DNA of 64,000 bases from positions 6,102,953 to 6,166,952 of the forward strand of contig NC_088324.1 of the NCBI RefSeq assembly GCF_910592395.1, read 5' to 3'. How positions within the stretch are numbered: position 1 is the first letter of the stretch; the number at the start of each line of letters is the position of its first letter. The notes beneath the pieces were generated by a model. It saw only the letters and a list, made by a program, of their open reading frames with translations. It ran no database searches and had not been told where the DNA came from. Origin of the DNA: Lineus longissimus. Its lineage: Eukaryota > Nemertea > Pilidiophora > Heteronemertea > Lineidae. Made by a program: the position numbers and the translations under genes. This document shows, piece by piece, positions 25,053-37,567 of the stretch.

Positions 25053-25590
25053 AGGACTGCACTTTTGCGAAGTGTGATGAAAATACCAGCATGGATTTGT
25101 TTTTATATCACGAAAATGTATGTTTACAGAATGTACACGGAATGCATAGCCGATTTATTTGTGCACTGAGCCCTACTACAGAGCGGTTCATTCAATGAGC
25201 AAAATTATATATTTCAGATTACTGCATAAATCGCCTCTTTTGATTTTACTGCACCCTGTAGTGTATTGTGTGGGTGATTCATGTTGGCATTTGATTTATA
25301 AGTTTGAATGAAAACAACTCAGTTATTCAATCAATCAGTCATTCAATATCTGAATCACTGCAATTACTGTGCCTTATGTTGCCTTATCACCATTTGCTCA
25401 AATTCTTATGATTTCTTTTTAATGAAAACATGGTAAATGCAACCAATCAATAGGTTTGCCATGGTCGACTTTCCATTCGACACTGCAGAACGATTTTATA
25501 CAGAACCAGCCATCATGGCACACTATTTGATATTTGGGGACAACATGCTACAATTTACTAATGGCAGGAGCTAGGGGGTCCAATCAATAG

Positions 25591-26140
25591 TAGGAGCCTT
25601 TTTCCGACTGATTAAAGGTTTCTCTAACTTTTTCCGGATTTATCCGACATTTCTCTGACATTGTCCAACTTTTCTCCGACTTGTTACAATAAACTTCTTG
25701 AATTGTACACCATACTCAAATCTGTTTGCAAAATATGAGTCCGAAGGTATGTTGTATAGACTTGAACAAGTGCAGCAGACAATGTATGTTTAACAAATCC
25801 TTATATCGCAATTCCGAAAGTACAATCGTGCTGTGTATGGAGGAGGGTTCGCATATTGCATTGCCTGCCAAATTTAATGCTTGTGTATGGCTCTTGAAGT
25901 TTGAATTTGATGGTGCATTCTAGAAAATCTCAAAACTAAAATCCCCACAAAAAAAATCCTATTCAACTTAGGCCTTTTATCTTTAATGAACTATTTTGGG
26001 AAGCCCTAGTATTTTTCACAGGTTTTCTGGAAATCCGACCTTTGGACGAAGTCGGACAAAAGTCAAACAATGTCGGAGAAATGTCGGATAAAATAGGAAA
26101 AAGTTAGAGAAACCGTTAATAAGTCGGAAAAGCCTCCTAG
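25591..26140. mobile_element. Foldback element with TAGGAG termini and long inverted arms
   Basis: The left arm reads TAGGAGCCTTTTTCCGACTG then GGTTTCTCTAACTTTTTCC; the right arm is its imperfect reverse complement ending GGAAAAGCCTCCTA. Arms exceed 80 bp and are rich in TCCGAC motifs. Related single arms occur at 29467-29580 and in both units of the tandem duplication near 40692 and 49918. Confidence 0.7.
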
Positions 26141-28900
26141 AAGTGAATACATCTTTTGCTACCGCACCGGTATACACTGACCACGCCAGACCTGCATTAA
26201 TCCGTACTGCCCAATTACCCGCAGTTCTGTCGTTCAACCACAGTCCCTATAAGTATTTGGTTGGTTATATAACAACTGAAAAACGAGATGGCAGCACTGA
26301 AATCAATCCAATGCAGACCTCCAACTTTGGATTGGGTAATGCTAGCTATTTTACAATGAAACTTTGCCTAGCCCATGTTGGGATCCAAGCCACTCGATCT
26401 ATACCGGGTGCGGGAAAGGGAGTACAGTACATACACTTCAATAACCCTTCGGTAGCGTGTGATACTGGGCTTGCCGGTTTCGTTTAAGGCCCAACGAAAA
26501 CACCCGCAATGCAAAAATAGCTTTTTCGGAACTTCTGGCACGGAAGAAAACGAAAATGAAAATGAATTTTTGCCGTCTGATGTTAAAGCATTCTATTTTC
26601 GTCGTGGACGGCTCGAACGTAAAGGAAAGCTCATTTTCTTCTTGGACGGCTTCAGGCCATTGTATCGTCCCTAAAAGACACTAAGGCAATGTCCAGTGTT
26701 GCAATATGTGTGAGTAAAAGATGAGAAAACTTGACTCTGATTAGAGAATGACTCTCTGGCCGTGACCAGCCACAAGCCCGCGTGCGAGATCCAACTTCAG
26801 AATAGCGCTTGTGTGAGTGCAGAATCGATCGAAATGCCTGCTACATGGGAGTAGGGCGAAAGGTGACTTCGGTTGGAATCGAAACAGGGAGTTTCACAAC
26901 CCCCCCCCCCCCATCTCGTTGTTCGATCTCGTGGTAACGAAGTCGAACAATGGGATAGGCGTTCACGTTGACGTTTCGGGTGCTTTGCGAATGCTCTCTA
27001 TTCATTAATATCATTAATCTATTTAGTCCCCTTTAATTCAGCTTCGTTCTCTGATGTCAATCTAAGTCAAAATCTCTCTGACAACAATTTCACAATTTTA
27101 TTGAGTATATTGCCCATAATGAAGACACATTGACATGATGTCCTCATGAATCATGTTATCAATAAAGAAACTCTGGGCTATACCATGAAGGGAAAGTGAA
27201 AGAACAGGACTTCCTGGTGACTGCAATGACGGGATGTCCGCAGATAAGTTATTAGGTTAAGGGTCAATGACTACACTTGCTTATCATAGTACATTTCTGT
27301 ACATACTAACTATAGTCATAAAGACCGGGAACAATTTTCACTGAATTGATATATCACGACCGTCATAAATTTGTTACAAACAATTATTATTTGTACTTTA
27401 AAAAGCTTTGTATTTGAAAGATTTATCAGCGAAATTAACATCGTTTATGACATGTAATAAATATCGAACGCCTTTGACTCGATACATGTTATTGTTTGAC
27501 AAACCAACATCTTTGAGGCCGACGAGACAATTTTGCCACGCAAAATGAAACAATTTATGATTATGTAGTTTTAGGAGACATTTTAAGTGTACGATTTATA
27601 TCTACCTACCTTTGATGCCAGGCCAGTTTGAAGAATAATCATACTATAGACAAATTTGCCCCCTCGTTTTTCTAAAGCCTATAAACGATCAATGGAAAAT
27701 GCATCATTCACTTAATTTGGTTGTGTCTTAAAATTAGAGATGAGTCTATGCTGTCACGATCAAGTATTTTATAGCTTTCACCCTCGCGGTGTTTGGTGCA
27801 AAATTTATCACCTCCAGCTCGGTATCAATAAAAGGACTTCGCCGTTTGTTTACATAATTTCAGTTGACTTAAAGAAGTGGCTCGACTATATCTAGTGCCA
27901 TCTACGATCGCCAGGCGACGCCCGCAGTCAATGTGTGGGTTTGTGTACAGCGTATATGAGGGGTCATAATGTACATGGAGGTTTGCGAATAGCAAGGCGT
28001 ACTTGTGTTAACCTTCAACTGATACTGATAGGCTCTGCATACACGTAATCATTGATCATGATTGGCAATAGATCATGTTCTTTAAATTAATGCAATTCAG
28101 CGGTCGAAAATTTGCTAAACTCGGCGGGTAATCAGTCCCATACGTTGCTATATTTTTTACAGGGGGGGGGGGGGGGCAGAATGACCCCCGCCCCCTGGTA
28201 ATTATAGGTGCAGTTGCGGCTGCGACGAGGCGGATTTTTCCTAGCTTTATCCTAACAACATCAACAATTATGTTCTCGATTATCGAACATGAAAGCTTTT
28301 GGCCTTCGAATTCACTTCCTCGCCAAAGTCAATAACTGTGTCACACCTCTCACGACATGTAGCACACTCTGAATAGGGACTATCACTAAGTAAATTTGTT
28401 GAGGCATGTAATCATGTTTTGTCATTTTATCTCAACCCCAGTTGGTGCATCATTAAGTACATGAGTAATGAGATAATTATTATATCAAGGGGAAATTTTG
28501 GAATTTCATTTCGCCGTTGTTCGATGAATTTTTGCATGACCACGTTACCATTTAGGTTTGAAGAATATATTTAAATGTATTTCTATGGCGTTTGTCGGTT
28601 TTGATGCCTCTGTTTCACATAGGCCTATTGCACGTAATTATTGCCTTTTGTACGGGCGCCCTTCAATCGACTTAATGACGCCTCCACAGTATATCATGAA
28701 CAATGTCAAGGTCTAAACGCTGTCGCCAATCTAACATGTATGATATCTGCGCGCAGTGAATATAAAAAACAATTTCTTCGGCACTGTCAGCTATATAAAG
28801 ACTTCATAGAGTCTTTGATTATTCAAACAACCTGTCTTCCCGTGGTCTAAGTTTCAATTAATGAAAACCTCCTTTTATCGAATGAAAACAAGATGAAATC
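26141..28900. other. No gene recognised
   Basis: Frames at 26143-26487 (114 codons) and 28641-28850 show no recognisable domain. C- and G-tracts occur near 26900 and 28163. Confidence 0.4.
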
Positions 28901-29113
28901 ATTTAGTAAGCGCATTCTGTGAAAAAGCTCTTGATCTCAAGATGAAGCCTGACAGGCTGAGTGATTTCACACGATCTTCATAAAAGAATATTGAGATATA
29001 GCTGAGCGTCGACTCTTTAAACAATATTGCAGGGTAAACCAAAGAACCCGGAGGTAACCTACGTCGGCAAAGACAGTCGCCTTCTCTATCACATGAGTAT
29101 ACCGAGACCGACT

Positions 29114-29172
29114 GGATATCGAACCCGGGACCTCTGAAGCGTCGGGCGCGGATGTTTGCACTGAGCAGCACC
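29114..29172 (-). repeat. tRNA-like SINE fragment
   Basis: On the minus strand, CATCCGCGCCCGACGCTTCA is followed by AGAGGTCCCGGGTTCGATATCC, a variable-loop and B-box/T-arm arrangement. The 5' half is degenerate (CTGCTCAGTG), so this is not an intact tRNA gene. Confidence 0.4.
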
Positions 29173-29466
29173 AAAACTTCTACATTTGCTCTGCTGATAG
29201 AGACATCCGCGAAAAACAACTCATCCACGAATCTCTGGCTTCGTTGACTCATGTTAAAGCGGTGCCTTTGATGATGATTATAAAACAATAAAAATCTCTT
29301 TCTCTGATCAAAAGGAAACTTTCATGTATGTCGGGTCAATGACATGGCGAACGTCAAAAAGAGATAAGCTTTATGTTGTCATTCACTTATCTTGGATTGC
29401 GCCGGTAAATTTGGGACATTAGACAAACATAACCAACATAAGACATTCTAACCCACTGGTAGGATT

Positions 29467-29580
29467 CTTTTCCGGCTTCTTAATGGTTTCTCTAACTTTT
29501 TTCCTGATTTATCCGACAGAAATCCGACACTGTCCGACTCTTCCCTGAAAGGTCGGATTTTTTAAAAACCTGTGAACAAT
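29467..29580 (+). repeat. Single arm related to the TAGGAG foldback family
   Basis: Contains TAGGATTCTTTTCCGGCTTC and TGGTTTCTCTAACTTTTTTCC with downstream TCCGAC motifs, matching the left arm of the 25591-26140 element. No matching right arm was found nearby. Confidence 0.55.
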
Positions 29581-29989
29581 ATAGGCAACACAGATCAAAA
29601 GTCTATGTTGAGTGGGGTTACCGAGGTGTGAGCCAAACACTCAGATTGACTCTAAGTGTGAATGCAAATTAGCTCACTCAATTAGGTCACCTCACCTGTA
29701 TTGTCTCGGGATTTTAAAACGACTCATCCAGCGCGATCTTTGATGCCATAACTACGCCCACCGTCGTATTTTAATCATAATAGCCTATTGAAATAATGCT
29801 TGACCTAATTTAATATCAAAGATTTGACCAGACAAGTTGTTCGCTTATTTCTATATTTTGCTTTGTTCTTAAGCGGCATCTTTGATGCCTCACCAATATC
29901 GCTTTCATGTAATGAAACAAAGACCTCAAAATCGGGCCGATACCTCGTGATCCAAGGGAACTGTCCGGCGACCACACTTAAGATTTAGG

Positions 29990-30228
29990 CCGGGTCTATT
30001 TGGCAAGCCGCTCGCCGAACAGGCATCTTTTTTTTGTCATGTTTGGAGAGCCGCTTGCCAAACAGCACTAAAAAGCCACCCTGTTCGGCCAGCCGGGCTT
30101 GCCAAACAGGTAAAAAATCTACCCTGTTTGGCAAGCTGGAGACTTTACTTTAATATTAATGAGTTCGGCTCTCCATTCAGGACAAGAAAAATGGGGCTGT
30201 TTGGTAAGCCGGGCTTGCAAAGTAGTCA
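29990..30228. repeat. Cluster of near-palindromic TGTTTGGCAAGCCGG units
   Basis: At least five units share a core of TGTTTGGCAAGCC, often followed by its inverted form GGCTTGCCAAACAG, spaced irregularly over about 240 bp. Each is a potential hairpin. The regular core distinguishes it from random sequence; its class is unknown. Confidence 0.7.
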
Positions 30229-30229
30229 C

Positions 30230-32531
30230 TTCCTAAGATTTATTAGTAAAAACAGCTAAAACCTGGTAGTAACTATTACTCTAACTTTACTGTGAGATAA
30301 GTAAACAAATAGCGTAATTAACAATCACTTAATTGTTCTAGCTGAATAAGAATGGTAAAAATACCCATCAAAAACGGTAAAGAAATAATATTTCGATAGC
30401 TACAGCAACTAGTTTCACAGTCGCTGCAATGGGAATTACCAGTTGACAGAGTGGTCGAGTTATTTTCACTGATTAGTCTTAAGAGTGTATAAGCACCGTA
30501 TAAGGAAACTACATATACCAAGAATATGTTTTTCTCGTAATCGAACGCGTAGTGAAAAGACCAGATAAACGAAGCTTTATTTTGGTTATCAAACCAGTAT
30601 CATATTTCCCAACGTTTCTCAGTCTTTTTGCTCCATTCCGAGGACAGTACAGATGGATCGGGCAAGCTCTGTAGTAACCCGATTCCCGGCAAGTGGGGAA
30701 GCATATTGTCCATGATTTTTGTGACAGCGCTGAAAATGCCAAATAAAAGCGACAAAAATGGTAAATCTACTCAAGGTAAAGACGCGTAAGGTTGGTCATC
30801 AAATGCTGGCGAACAAACGTCTTAGTTATCTGAAAGACTAGAGTCAGCATGGCTGGGACTGATACTAACATACAAAAGTTCATGATGCGTGATTCAATTT
30901 CATTTTACTTATTTGTACGAGTGGTTATGTAGGAGGAATTGTAGAAAGTTTCAAAAACGTATCTTCGATAACAAGCATACACACTTCTTACTTCGCGCCG
31001 TTCGTAGCTTTTCGTAGGGCGTGCGAAACCTGGCTATTTATACGAGTCCGGCCGTGTTCTGGCCAGCTGCCACAAGGTCACAACATACCTGGCCATGAAG
31101 TGACATAAAGGATAAAAGATAGACATCGATTAGATCGAGTGTACTTTATGACCTCCGAGCCATGGGTGACCAAACAAGAAGTATGCATGCTCTATGTCAC
31201 GATGATAGTGCACAAGCATTATGAACACTATCTTCACTTATTAAAGGCCTGCGCTGTTCGTTAAAAATTTAAAATTTGTAATTGATTGATAATTCAGCAC
31301 GATTTTTAATTGCGTGAGTATTGTAAGATTAGATTTACGCATTGCTGTTGTGAAGACAGATGTACCAATACTTTTATTACCAATTTTCGAGTTCATTTAT
31401 TTGCATAATAACTGGACTGTGGCATTGTGTATAACTGCATTTTTCTTTTCCTGGACCACCATTAGTTACGAACGGCGTGTACCCCATTAAATTGTTGTCC
31501 AAGTATATATTTGTTTAGACATATATGGTGACAATTGTTTATATATCATGTAGATTTTAAATTTGGTCGCTTTGTTAAGTGGCATGAACGGGGTCGTTGA
31601 ATATCGGACAGTCCACCTGTGGTGACAACCTCAATCGCAATTCTCGGCCGATATGGAATTCCGCCTGCCCCATACAACGCCTTTATTTTTGGTGGTCGCT
31701 ATGTGACACATCATAGCCATCATGCATGACAGGCCAATGACTGAATGCTCTCAACAATAACTAAAGACTAATAATTTCGAAAACAGTACCGCAGCATCTT
31801 AACTAGCACTAGGAACCAAATAGGAGCTTTTGCAAGATCATTCGGCTTCTATTCAATGACCATCGCTACTTTTGGCTGGTGGAGTCGTTCGCCTCTGCTC
31901 ACACCTATATCTTTGAAGGCAACGTTCGGCATATAGATAACCTTCACCCTGCACCTAGTCCTCTGACCCGGTCAAATGGGCCTATAGAGACTTGATAAAG
32001 TCAAAAGTCCTTCAAACGAAATTATTTCAAAATATCAATGGAGTAAGTATTCACCTTGGTGTTGTCAAACTATCAAATTTCGATCGAATATTGTTCATAT
32101 ATTGCGAATGCAATATTGCATTGTGAAATGCATGTTTGCAGTAAGTACCTGTATTACTATACGTTAGTTTACACAACAAGCAATTTTCCGTCCGCGAGTC
32201 AAATAACTTGGCCCATTTCCCCCAATTCAAAAGCCCTTGAGTTTATCCAATATTGAGTATAGAATGTCATTAAGGCAGTGAAGGGGGATGCAAGGCCACC
32301 AGGGTACTTATCTGTCGTTGAGAAATCATTTTCATGCGAAATAGATTTTCCTGCTTCAAATGCAGATTTGGCGGGCCTTATGAGAGGAGCAGATAAGACG
32401 AATTCTAGTGCACGTCTAGTAAGTAATTGACAGGCCCGGCTTATAGGTTCTTGGTTGCATCGATTTCAATGCAATATTCTAAAACACCTTGATTTCTGAT
32501 AAAAGGTTGTTTACAGTAATATAGGTGAAAT
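30230..32531. other. No gene recognised
   Basis: Includes a copy of the GTTCGTAGC...GCGAAACCTGG repeat near 31003-31035. No supportable exon was seen. Confidence 0.4.
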
Positions 32532-32600
32532 CAAAAGGCGGCTTCTGAGGCGCATATACCAGTTACATGTAGTATTATGCGCCTTTGAAGCCTCCTTTTG
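32532..32600. repeat. Hairpin-forming inverted repeat
   Basis: Two 25-bp arms (32532-32556 and 32576-32600) are inverted copies with a few mismatches, separated by 19 bp. The arms read CAAAAGGMGGCTTCWRAGGCGCATA. Confidence 0.7.
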
Positions 32601-32814
32601 AATTGGGTTGGTGCAAAACATGGAAGCAGTTTAATTTGAGGTGTTTGTGAACCACCATGGCAACCCATGTGTTAGGGCCTATCATCAGGTTACAATTTAT
32701 GCAAAACGCATCACACCACAGGTGCGCAGCGCATAGTTGTGCATGTCTGATGCTGTATACGGGATCATCTGTTATCCTCGTTATGGATCAGCAACAGATC
32801 GAGGCAGCGCATCT

Positions 32815-33115
32815 GTGTTCCCCAAGTCCTATGTTCCCTTGGTCCTTTGTTCCGAAAATTTTATATTCTCCCAATAAAAAAAGGTTTTCTTATGTTCCCA
32901 GTCAACGGGTCCTATGTTCCTTATCCCCGGCCCTATGTTCTACCGGTCCTATGTTCCTGGGTCCTATGTTCCCTGGCTTTCTATATCCTCAGGGTTCTAC
33001 ATTTCCCGGTATAAAGAGTAATCTATGTTTCTTAATCCTATGTACCCCAGCCCTATGTTCCCAAAGTTCTATGTTTCGACGGTTTTACGCTCCCCGAATT
33101 CTATAGTCCCCAAAA
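32815..33115 (+). repeat. Degenerate CCTATGTTCCC minisatellite
   Basis: The core CCTATGTTCC recurs about a dozen times at variable spacing of roughly 12-30 bp, with intervening CCGG/CAGG words. A long open frame over it is a by-product of the repeat. Confidence 0.8.
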
Positions 33116-33125
33116 AGATGAGGTT

Positions 33126-35288
33126 TTCTTTACCTCGCCGTTGGCGGGTTATTGATTGGTGGTTCTTTGGCTACCCAGCCTCAAAATAAACCGGAGACCA
33201 GAGAGACGTTTCAGGTGGACAGGCAGACACAGAGGAAATGAAATATTGGACCAATGTGAAAGCGGTCTTCAACGCTTGAAGAGAAAGACTAGTCCGCTCT
33301 TTCTTCCACCTGGACTTCAATTGTTTTGCTTTGATAATACAACTTGATCTTGATTCATAAAGCTGCATCAAAATAGCTTTTGCCGACGATGGTTAAGACC
33401 AATGTTGTGTATTACTGCGCGTGTTCAGGGAGATGCGGATGTGTACAATACTGAAAAACGAATAATGGTAGTCAACCTGCCTCAGGTCTGTCAAAATATA
33501 AATCCCGTGACCGGCGGATTTGAAGCCTCGATTGCAGGACACTGAATTGTTTAGGGTGCCACTGATCCTACCGAGGCATATTTCTGTGTTAAACGGGATT
33601 GGGCCTGTGGATAGATATACTAATATGTCTATATGGCATATAGAGAGCACTTTACTTACCGTGTTAGTTGCTATGTATACTCCAGGTGACAGATGTGATG
33701 CCTTCTAATCCAAGACTAGGTTATGATTATCACTTATAATGAGTGTCATTATATTCAGGCCCATCTGCATCAAGCAGGCCTACGATATCCAGTCAGGGAC
33801 TCAGTTTCTTTTAGTATATATCATATGATATATAGATTCAGGGATATTAGCAAATGGAAACTGTCAATCGATTATCCGCCATAGAACCACTAAAGGCCCT
33901 TGGTAGAATCGATAATGATTAATCACTATACATCATCGAGTCATCGACAGAAACTGTTGCTGGCGTATGGGTGGATTACATTCGCGGCTCCTTCTGTAGA
34001 ATGCAGTAACCCATAACAATGTCATTCATATCTGATTTTGAAAAAGCGAAGACCACACAAATTTCTAATTAATCGTCATTTTCTAAAACTTAAACAAATA
34101 CATCTTTACATGTATTAATCATAATCTTTTTAAATACAGATTTAAGAGTATACACAGCGTCAATTAGTATACAATAGTCTAATAGGCTCGACAGTATCGG
34201 TCGATATGTGCATTATAAAACTCTAATTGTGTGTTACGTGTTATCAATCACAGTAATAATAAATAGGTGGCCCACAAAAAAATGAGTACACTCCTGATTA
34301 TGAAATTAGACAAAAGGGATACACTAATTAAGATATTTCTCAGTCATATTGGAATGTGCGCCACGTAAATCAAAAGAAGAGATCCGTTTATGAAAGGGTT
34401 ATTAGACAGTACGGCCTATTTGAAAGACACGGTTTCTTTTTCCTGATGTCCGAAAAATACATACACTGTATATCTTACCCAAGAATTCAATTTTTTTCCT
34501 ATGCGAGAGCCTGCGGTCCCCCCCCCCCCAACCCCTTTCGTCAAACGGCAGATTTACTCAATTTCAGGCCTAATCAGCCATTGATTTCCTCATACCCAGG
34601 ATATGCCCCCCCCCCCTCCCCAGGTCAGACTAGCCTTCACCCCCCTGGAATGTTGTCAGTTCAATGTAAAAACAGCAGTTTTAACGGAAAATCGCCTTCT
34701 GTGCGAGCAAAATTCCGATTCCGGGTAATCCCAAAAATCAGTTTCTTCTGCGTTCGAAAAAATCTGCGTGTCATTATTGAGAAAAGGACCATTATTCTAT
34801 TGGTGACCTGAGATAGATTGTCATCACAGCGCACGAGTATTATTGCGTAGCGATTTTGGTAGTTATTTTGGTAGCAATTCAATTTTTTCCAGCGGAATGA
34901 TACACATATACATTTTTGGGGCATCGACGTTTGGAATGCTTTAAAAAAAAATCGAGTCAGGTTTAAAGCAATAGATGAAGAAACTCATTCGAAACGTCTT
35001 TGCCATAAATCACACCGAAAATGTAAAAGTCAAAATACCAGTAATCGAAGAGTAGACCACACCCGCTCTGAAATCCCTATCAGTCCGTTCACCAGTTCTG
35101 AATTCAAGACATTTGTGTACTGATAACTGGTCAGAAGTCTCTGGTTTCCTTTTGTTGTGCTAATCGTGTCAGTTGATTGGTGGATTCTGGTAACTTCACG
35201 CGACTATATGACTTCATGTGTAGTGGAAGTCTGCCTTTGGAGCGAGAATACTCTTCGAGCTGCTTGGAGAATTGGATGCAGCACTGTA
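33126..35288. other. No gene recognised
   Basis: C-tracts occur at about 34519 and 34606. A 151-codon frame at 34356-34811 spans these low-complexity tracts and is not credible as a protein. Confidence 0.45.
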
Positions 35289-35527
35289 TTACCGTACAGT
35301 CTTACGCGTGCTCACCGCCGTAGAGCCGTCAGGCTTGGTGACCGTTTCCTTCACAACGGTCTCCGTCCTTCCGTCAGGGAGTCGTTTCGACGATGTCTCC
35401 GTTTTGACCGAGCTGCTTCCTGGGGCACCCGCTGGTTGTTGGCGAGCTAACAGGCCACCCGCCCTCCCTGGACTCACTGGGCGGCACGCCCCTGCTGACC
35501 CTGGTTGCAGCGCACCCTTTGGTGGCC
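35289..35527 (-). CDS. Exon 4 of GAPR-1-like copy 2 (tail and stop)
   Basis: Acceptor TTCCTCAG, then GPPKGAL as in copy 1, then a diverged linker and tail ending TRKTVR and TAA. It is about 45 bases shorter than the homologous exon of copy 1 and has its own stop. Confidence 0.88.
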
Positions 35528-37547
35528 CTGAGGAAGAAAAAATGCTTGAAGGCGTACGTCGTTCGAGTTCATTTTATCTACCAGTGATTTGGATTCAAGA
35601 AATACACAGAGCTGTAATGCATTGAAGAATGCATGTCAATTCGCTTACTTGGTAACTGTAGTATTAGTTTATCTGTCTGTACAACGGTACTGTTTGATAG
35701 CATATTGCATGTGTGTTAACATAGTAAAAATTCATGAGAAATAAAATATATTTTCGAAAAATTTAAGTTCAATTTTTGACCAAACGGAGATGGTCTTTCA
35801 TTAAACACTGGCCTTGGCGTTGAGAGGGCTTTCTGAAAACGTCATATTGTCCATAGTTTCAATTCAATGAAATTTATGTCAAACAAGTGATAAGTGTGGT
35901 CATGGTTGAAGAGGCAAGATAAGCATTGTAAGCTGTTTCCGTTTATTTCTGCTTGAAATTGGGCTAGATTATTACAGTGATAGGGGGAGGTGCCAAGAGT
36001 AAACATAGACCGATTACATTGTGGTCCACGGAAGCGGAACCGAGAGCAAGAACTTACAATGCGTGGTATGTCAATACATAGTCTGAATAACCGCACTGGT
36101 GACACTATGGTCCGAGATCCTACATGAAAAACTCACCACTCTTCGCTGGCAAGGTGATCTTCCCATCTTTCGTCAGAAAGACATTCTTATCATTGTCGCC
36201 CATCATATTCCCGGCGGGAGAGTAGCTGCCGACCACGATCACCTTCTGGCCTCCCTTCAGAACCGCGCGGCCCACACCGATTTCTTTAGAGCCTTTCCAC
36301 ACGACTTGCGTGAAATGACCTGAAACCCATAACAAATGAAATGTGCTAAATACACTGGAAAATACATGTTTTAAACTGGCACTGCTTCAACAGTCTGCTT
36401 TCGTAACTCTACGAAGGACTACGAACGGTATCATCCGAATGATCTAAATAGACGACATTCTGAAGTTGGCCAGTGGGTAATAACAAATCCGCAATACATG
36501 GAACACATGTGGTTCATCTATATTATATCGAAAACAATCGTTTTGATTTTCCCCTTTTCCTAGTACTACCAAGTACATGACCTATGAGTGTAACGTAACT
36601 GAACGCACACAGGAATTAGGTTGCCCCAAACACTCTACTTCATCGTTCGCGCGTTGTTCGTAAGGTTTGCCAAACCTTCCTAGTTCCTGAACGACTCACC
36701 TGTGCTTGGACCGCCATGCTTTTTAAAATCGTATCTCTCCACCTCGCTGTACCATTGGTCAACGAACTCTTTCCCTTAAAAGGAATAATGTATACAATCA
36801 TGTATCACACATGTTTTGACTGCAGGATTCCGCCGCGTGCGAGTGCGACAACTTCGTTCATTTAAGCCCCACTGCACACCCACAGAAAGTGTAATTGGTT
36901 CTGCATTGCGCATATCCTGTGTGCGATCGAAGGGACAACGAATTGAAGGAATTAAAATGGCCATCTTAGCCAATGTCAGTGCATAAAGACAAATGGGTTG
37001 CTTCTGTAATTTGTGACTGAGGTTCCATAATTTTCATAAAACAAACCCCTTTATCACGCAGGTAAAATGCCAATTTGATATATCGTAAGTCAGTGTGAAC
37101 AGGTTTGCAATGTGTACATGACTGTGTACAGGTATTATTCGGGCAAATATCGCAGTTCTGTGGTCCAGCAAACCTGGTCAATAAAACTTATCTCATCCAC
37201 ATATTGCGCATTGCATTAGGAACACCGTCACAGACGAAATAATACATACACAGGCTGTGAATCTGCTATAGAGGACGCTTTTCAAGCATAAAATCACACA
37301 GTACCGATTTATTACCTTTGTAATCTTGTGCATTGCTTGCCATTTTCATAGCTATATTCTCTCCAAGCCGCGTTCCATTTAGGTCACATTTGCTATGTGC
37401 AAATGAGTCTGTTTTGGCTAAATAGTCGGCCCAATCTTGGGCGAATTTGTTGAGCTTTGGGTTAACTGTAACTGGCGGCGCCTGGTGGAGACGTCTGTAA
37501 TGATTGTGGGCAGCCAACACATCGTCGATAAACGTTTTATCAGCCAT
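35289..37547 (-). CDS. GAPR-1-like CAP-domain protein, copy 2 (complete)
   Basis: Exons on the minus strand are 37547-37316, 36774-36700, 36319-36137 and 35527-35289 (stop included), 242 residues in all. Intron positions and phases are the same as in the 8.3-10.8 kb paralogue, and the first three exons encode nearly the same CAP domain with all four cavity residues kept. The fourth exon carries a Pro/Gly linker and a DGRTET/VKET/PDGS charged tail, then a stop, with no further splice. The order and strand match copy 1 about 26 kb away, so this is a spread tandem pair. With no signal peptide, an intracellular membrane-associated role is likely from the family; the function of the tail is unknown. 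Confidence 0.92.
36137..36319 (-). CDS. Exon 3 of GAPR-1-like copy 2
   Basis: 183 bases, phase 1-1, encoding GHFTQVVWK through KDGKITLP. The length is exactly that of copy 1. Confidence 0.9.
36700..36774 (-). CDS. Exon 2 of GAPR-1-like copy 2
   Basis: 75 bases, phase 1-1, encoding GKEFVDQWYSEVERYDF; a single Asp/Glu difference from copy 1. The donor is GTGAGT. Confidence 0.9.
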
Positions 37548-37567
37548 GTTGGACTGTGGTCAAATAT
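37316..37567 (-). CDS. Exon 1 of GAPR-1-like copy 2
   Basis: Acceptor CTTTTCAG and a short 5'UTR precede ATG at 37547; donor AAAG|GTAATA in phase 1. The 77 residues differ from copy 1 at only a few positions. Confidence 0.9.

Noticed and set aside
29114-29172. A functional tRNA gene
   Set aside because: Only the B-box half is well formed; the A-box half and acceptor stem are degenerate, so a SINE fragment is more likely.
29990-30228. A CRISPR array
   Set aside because: Units are irregularly spaced and imperfect, there are no cas genes, and the DNA is clearly animal.
32657-33106. 149-codon frame
   Set aside because: It is produced by the TATGTTCC minisatellite, not by a gene.
34356-34811. 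151-codon frame
   Set aside because: It runs through two poly-C tracts and low-complexity sequence, so the apparent proline-rich protein is an artefact.
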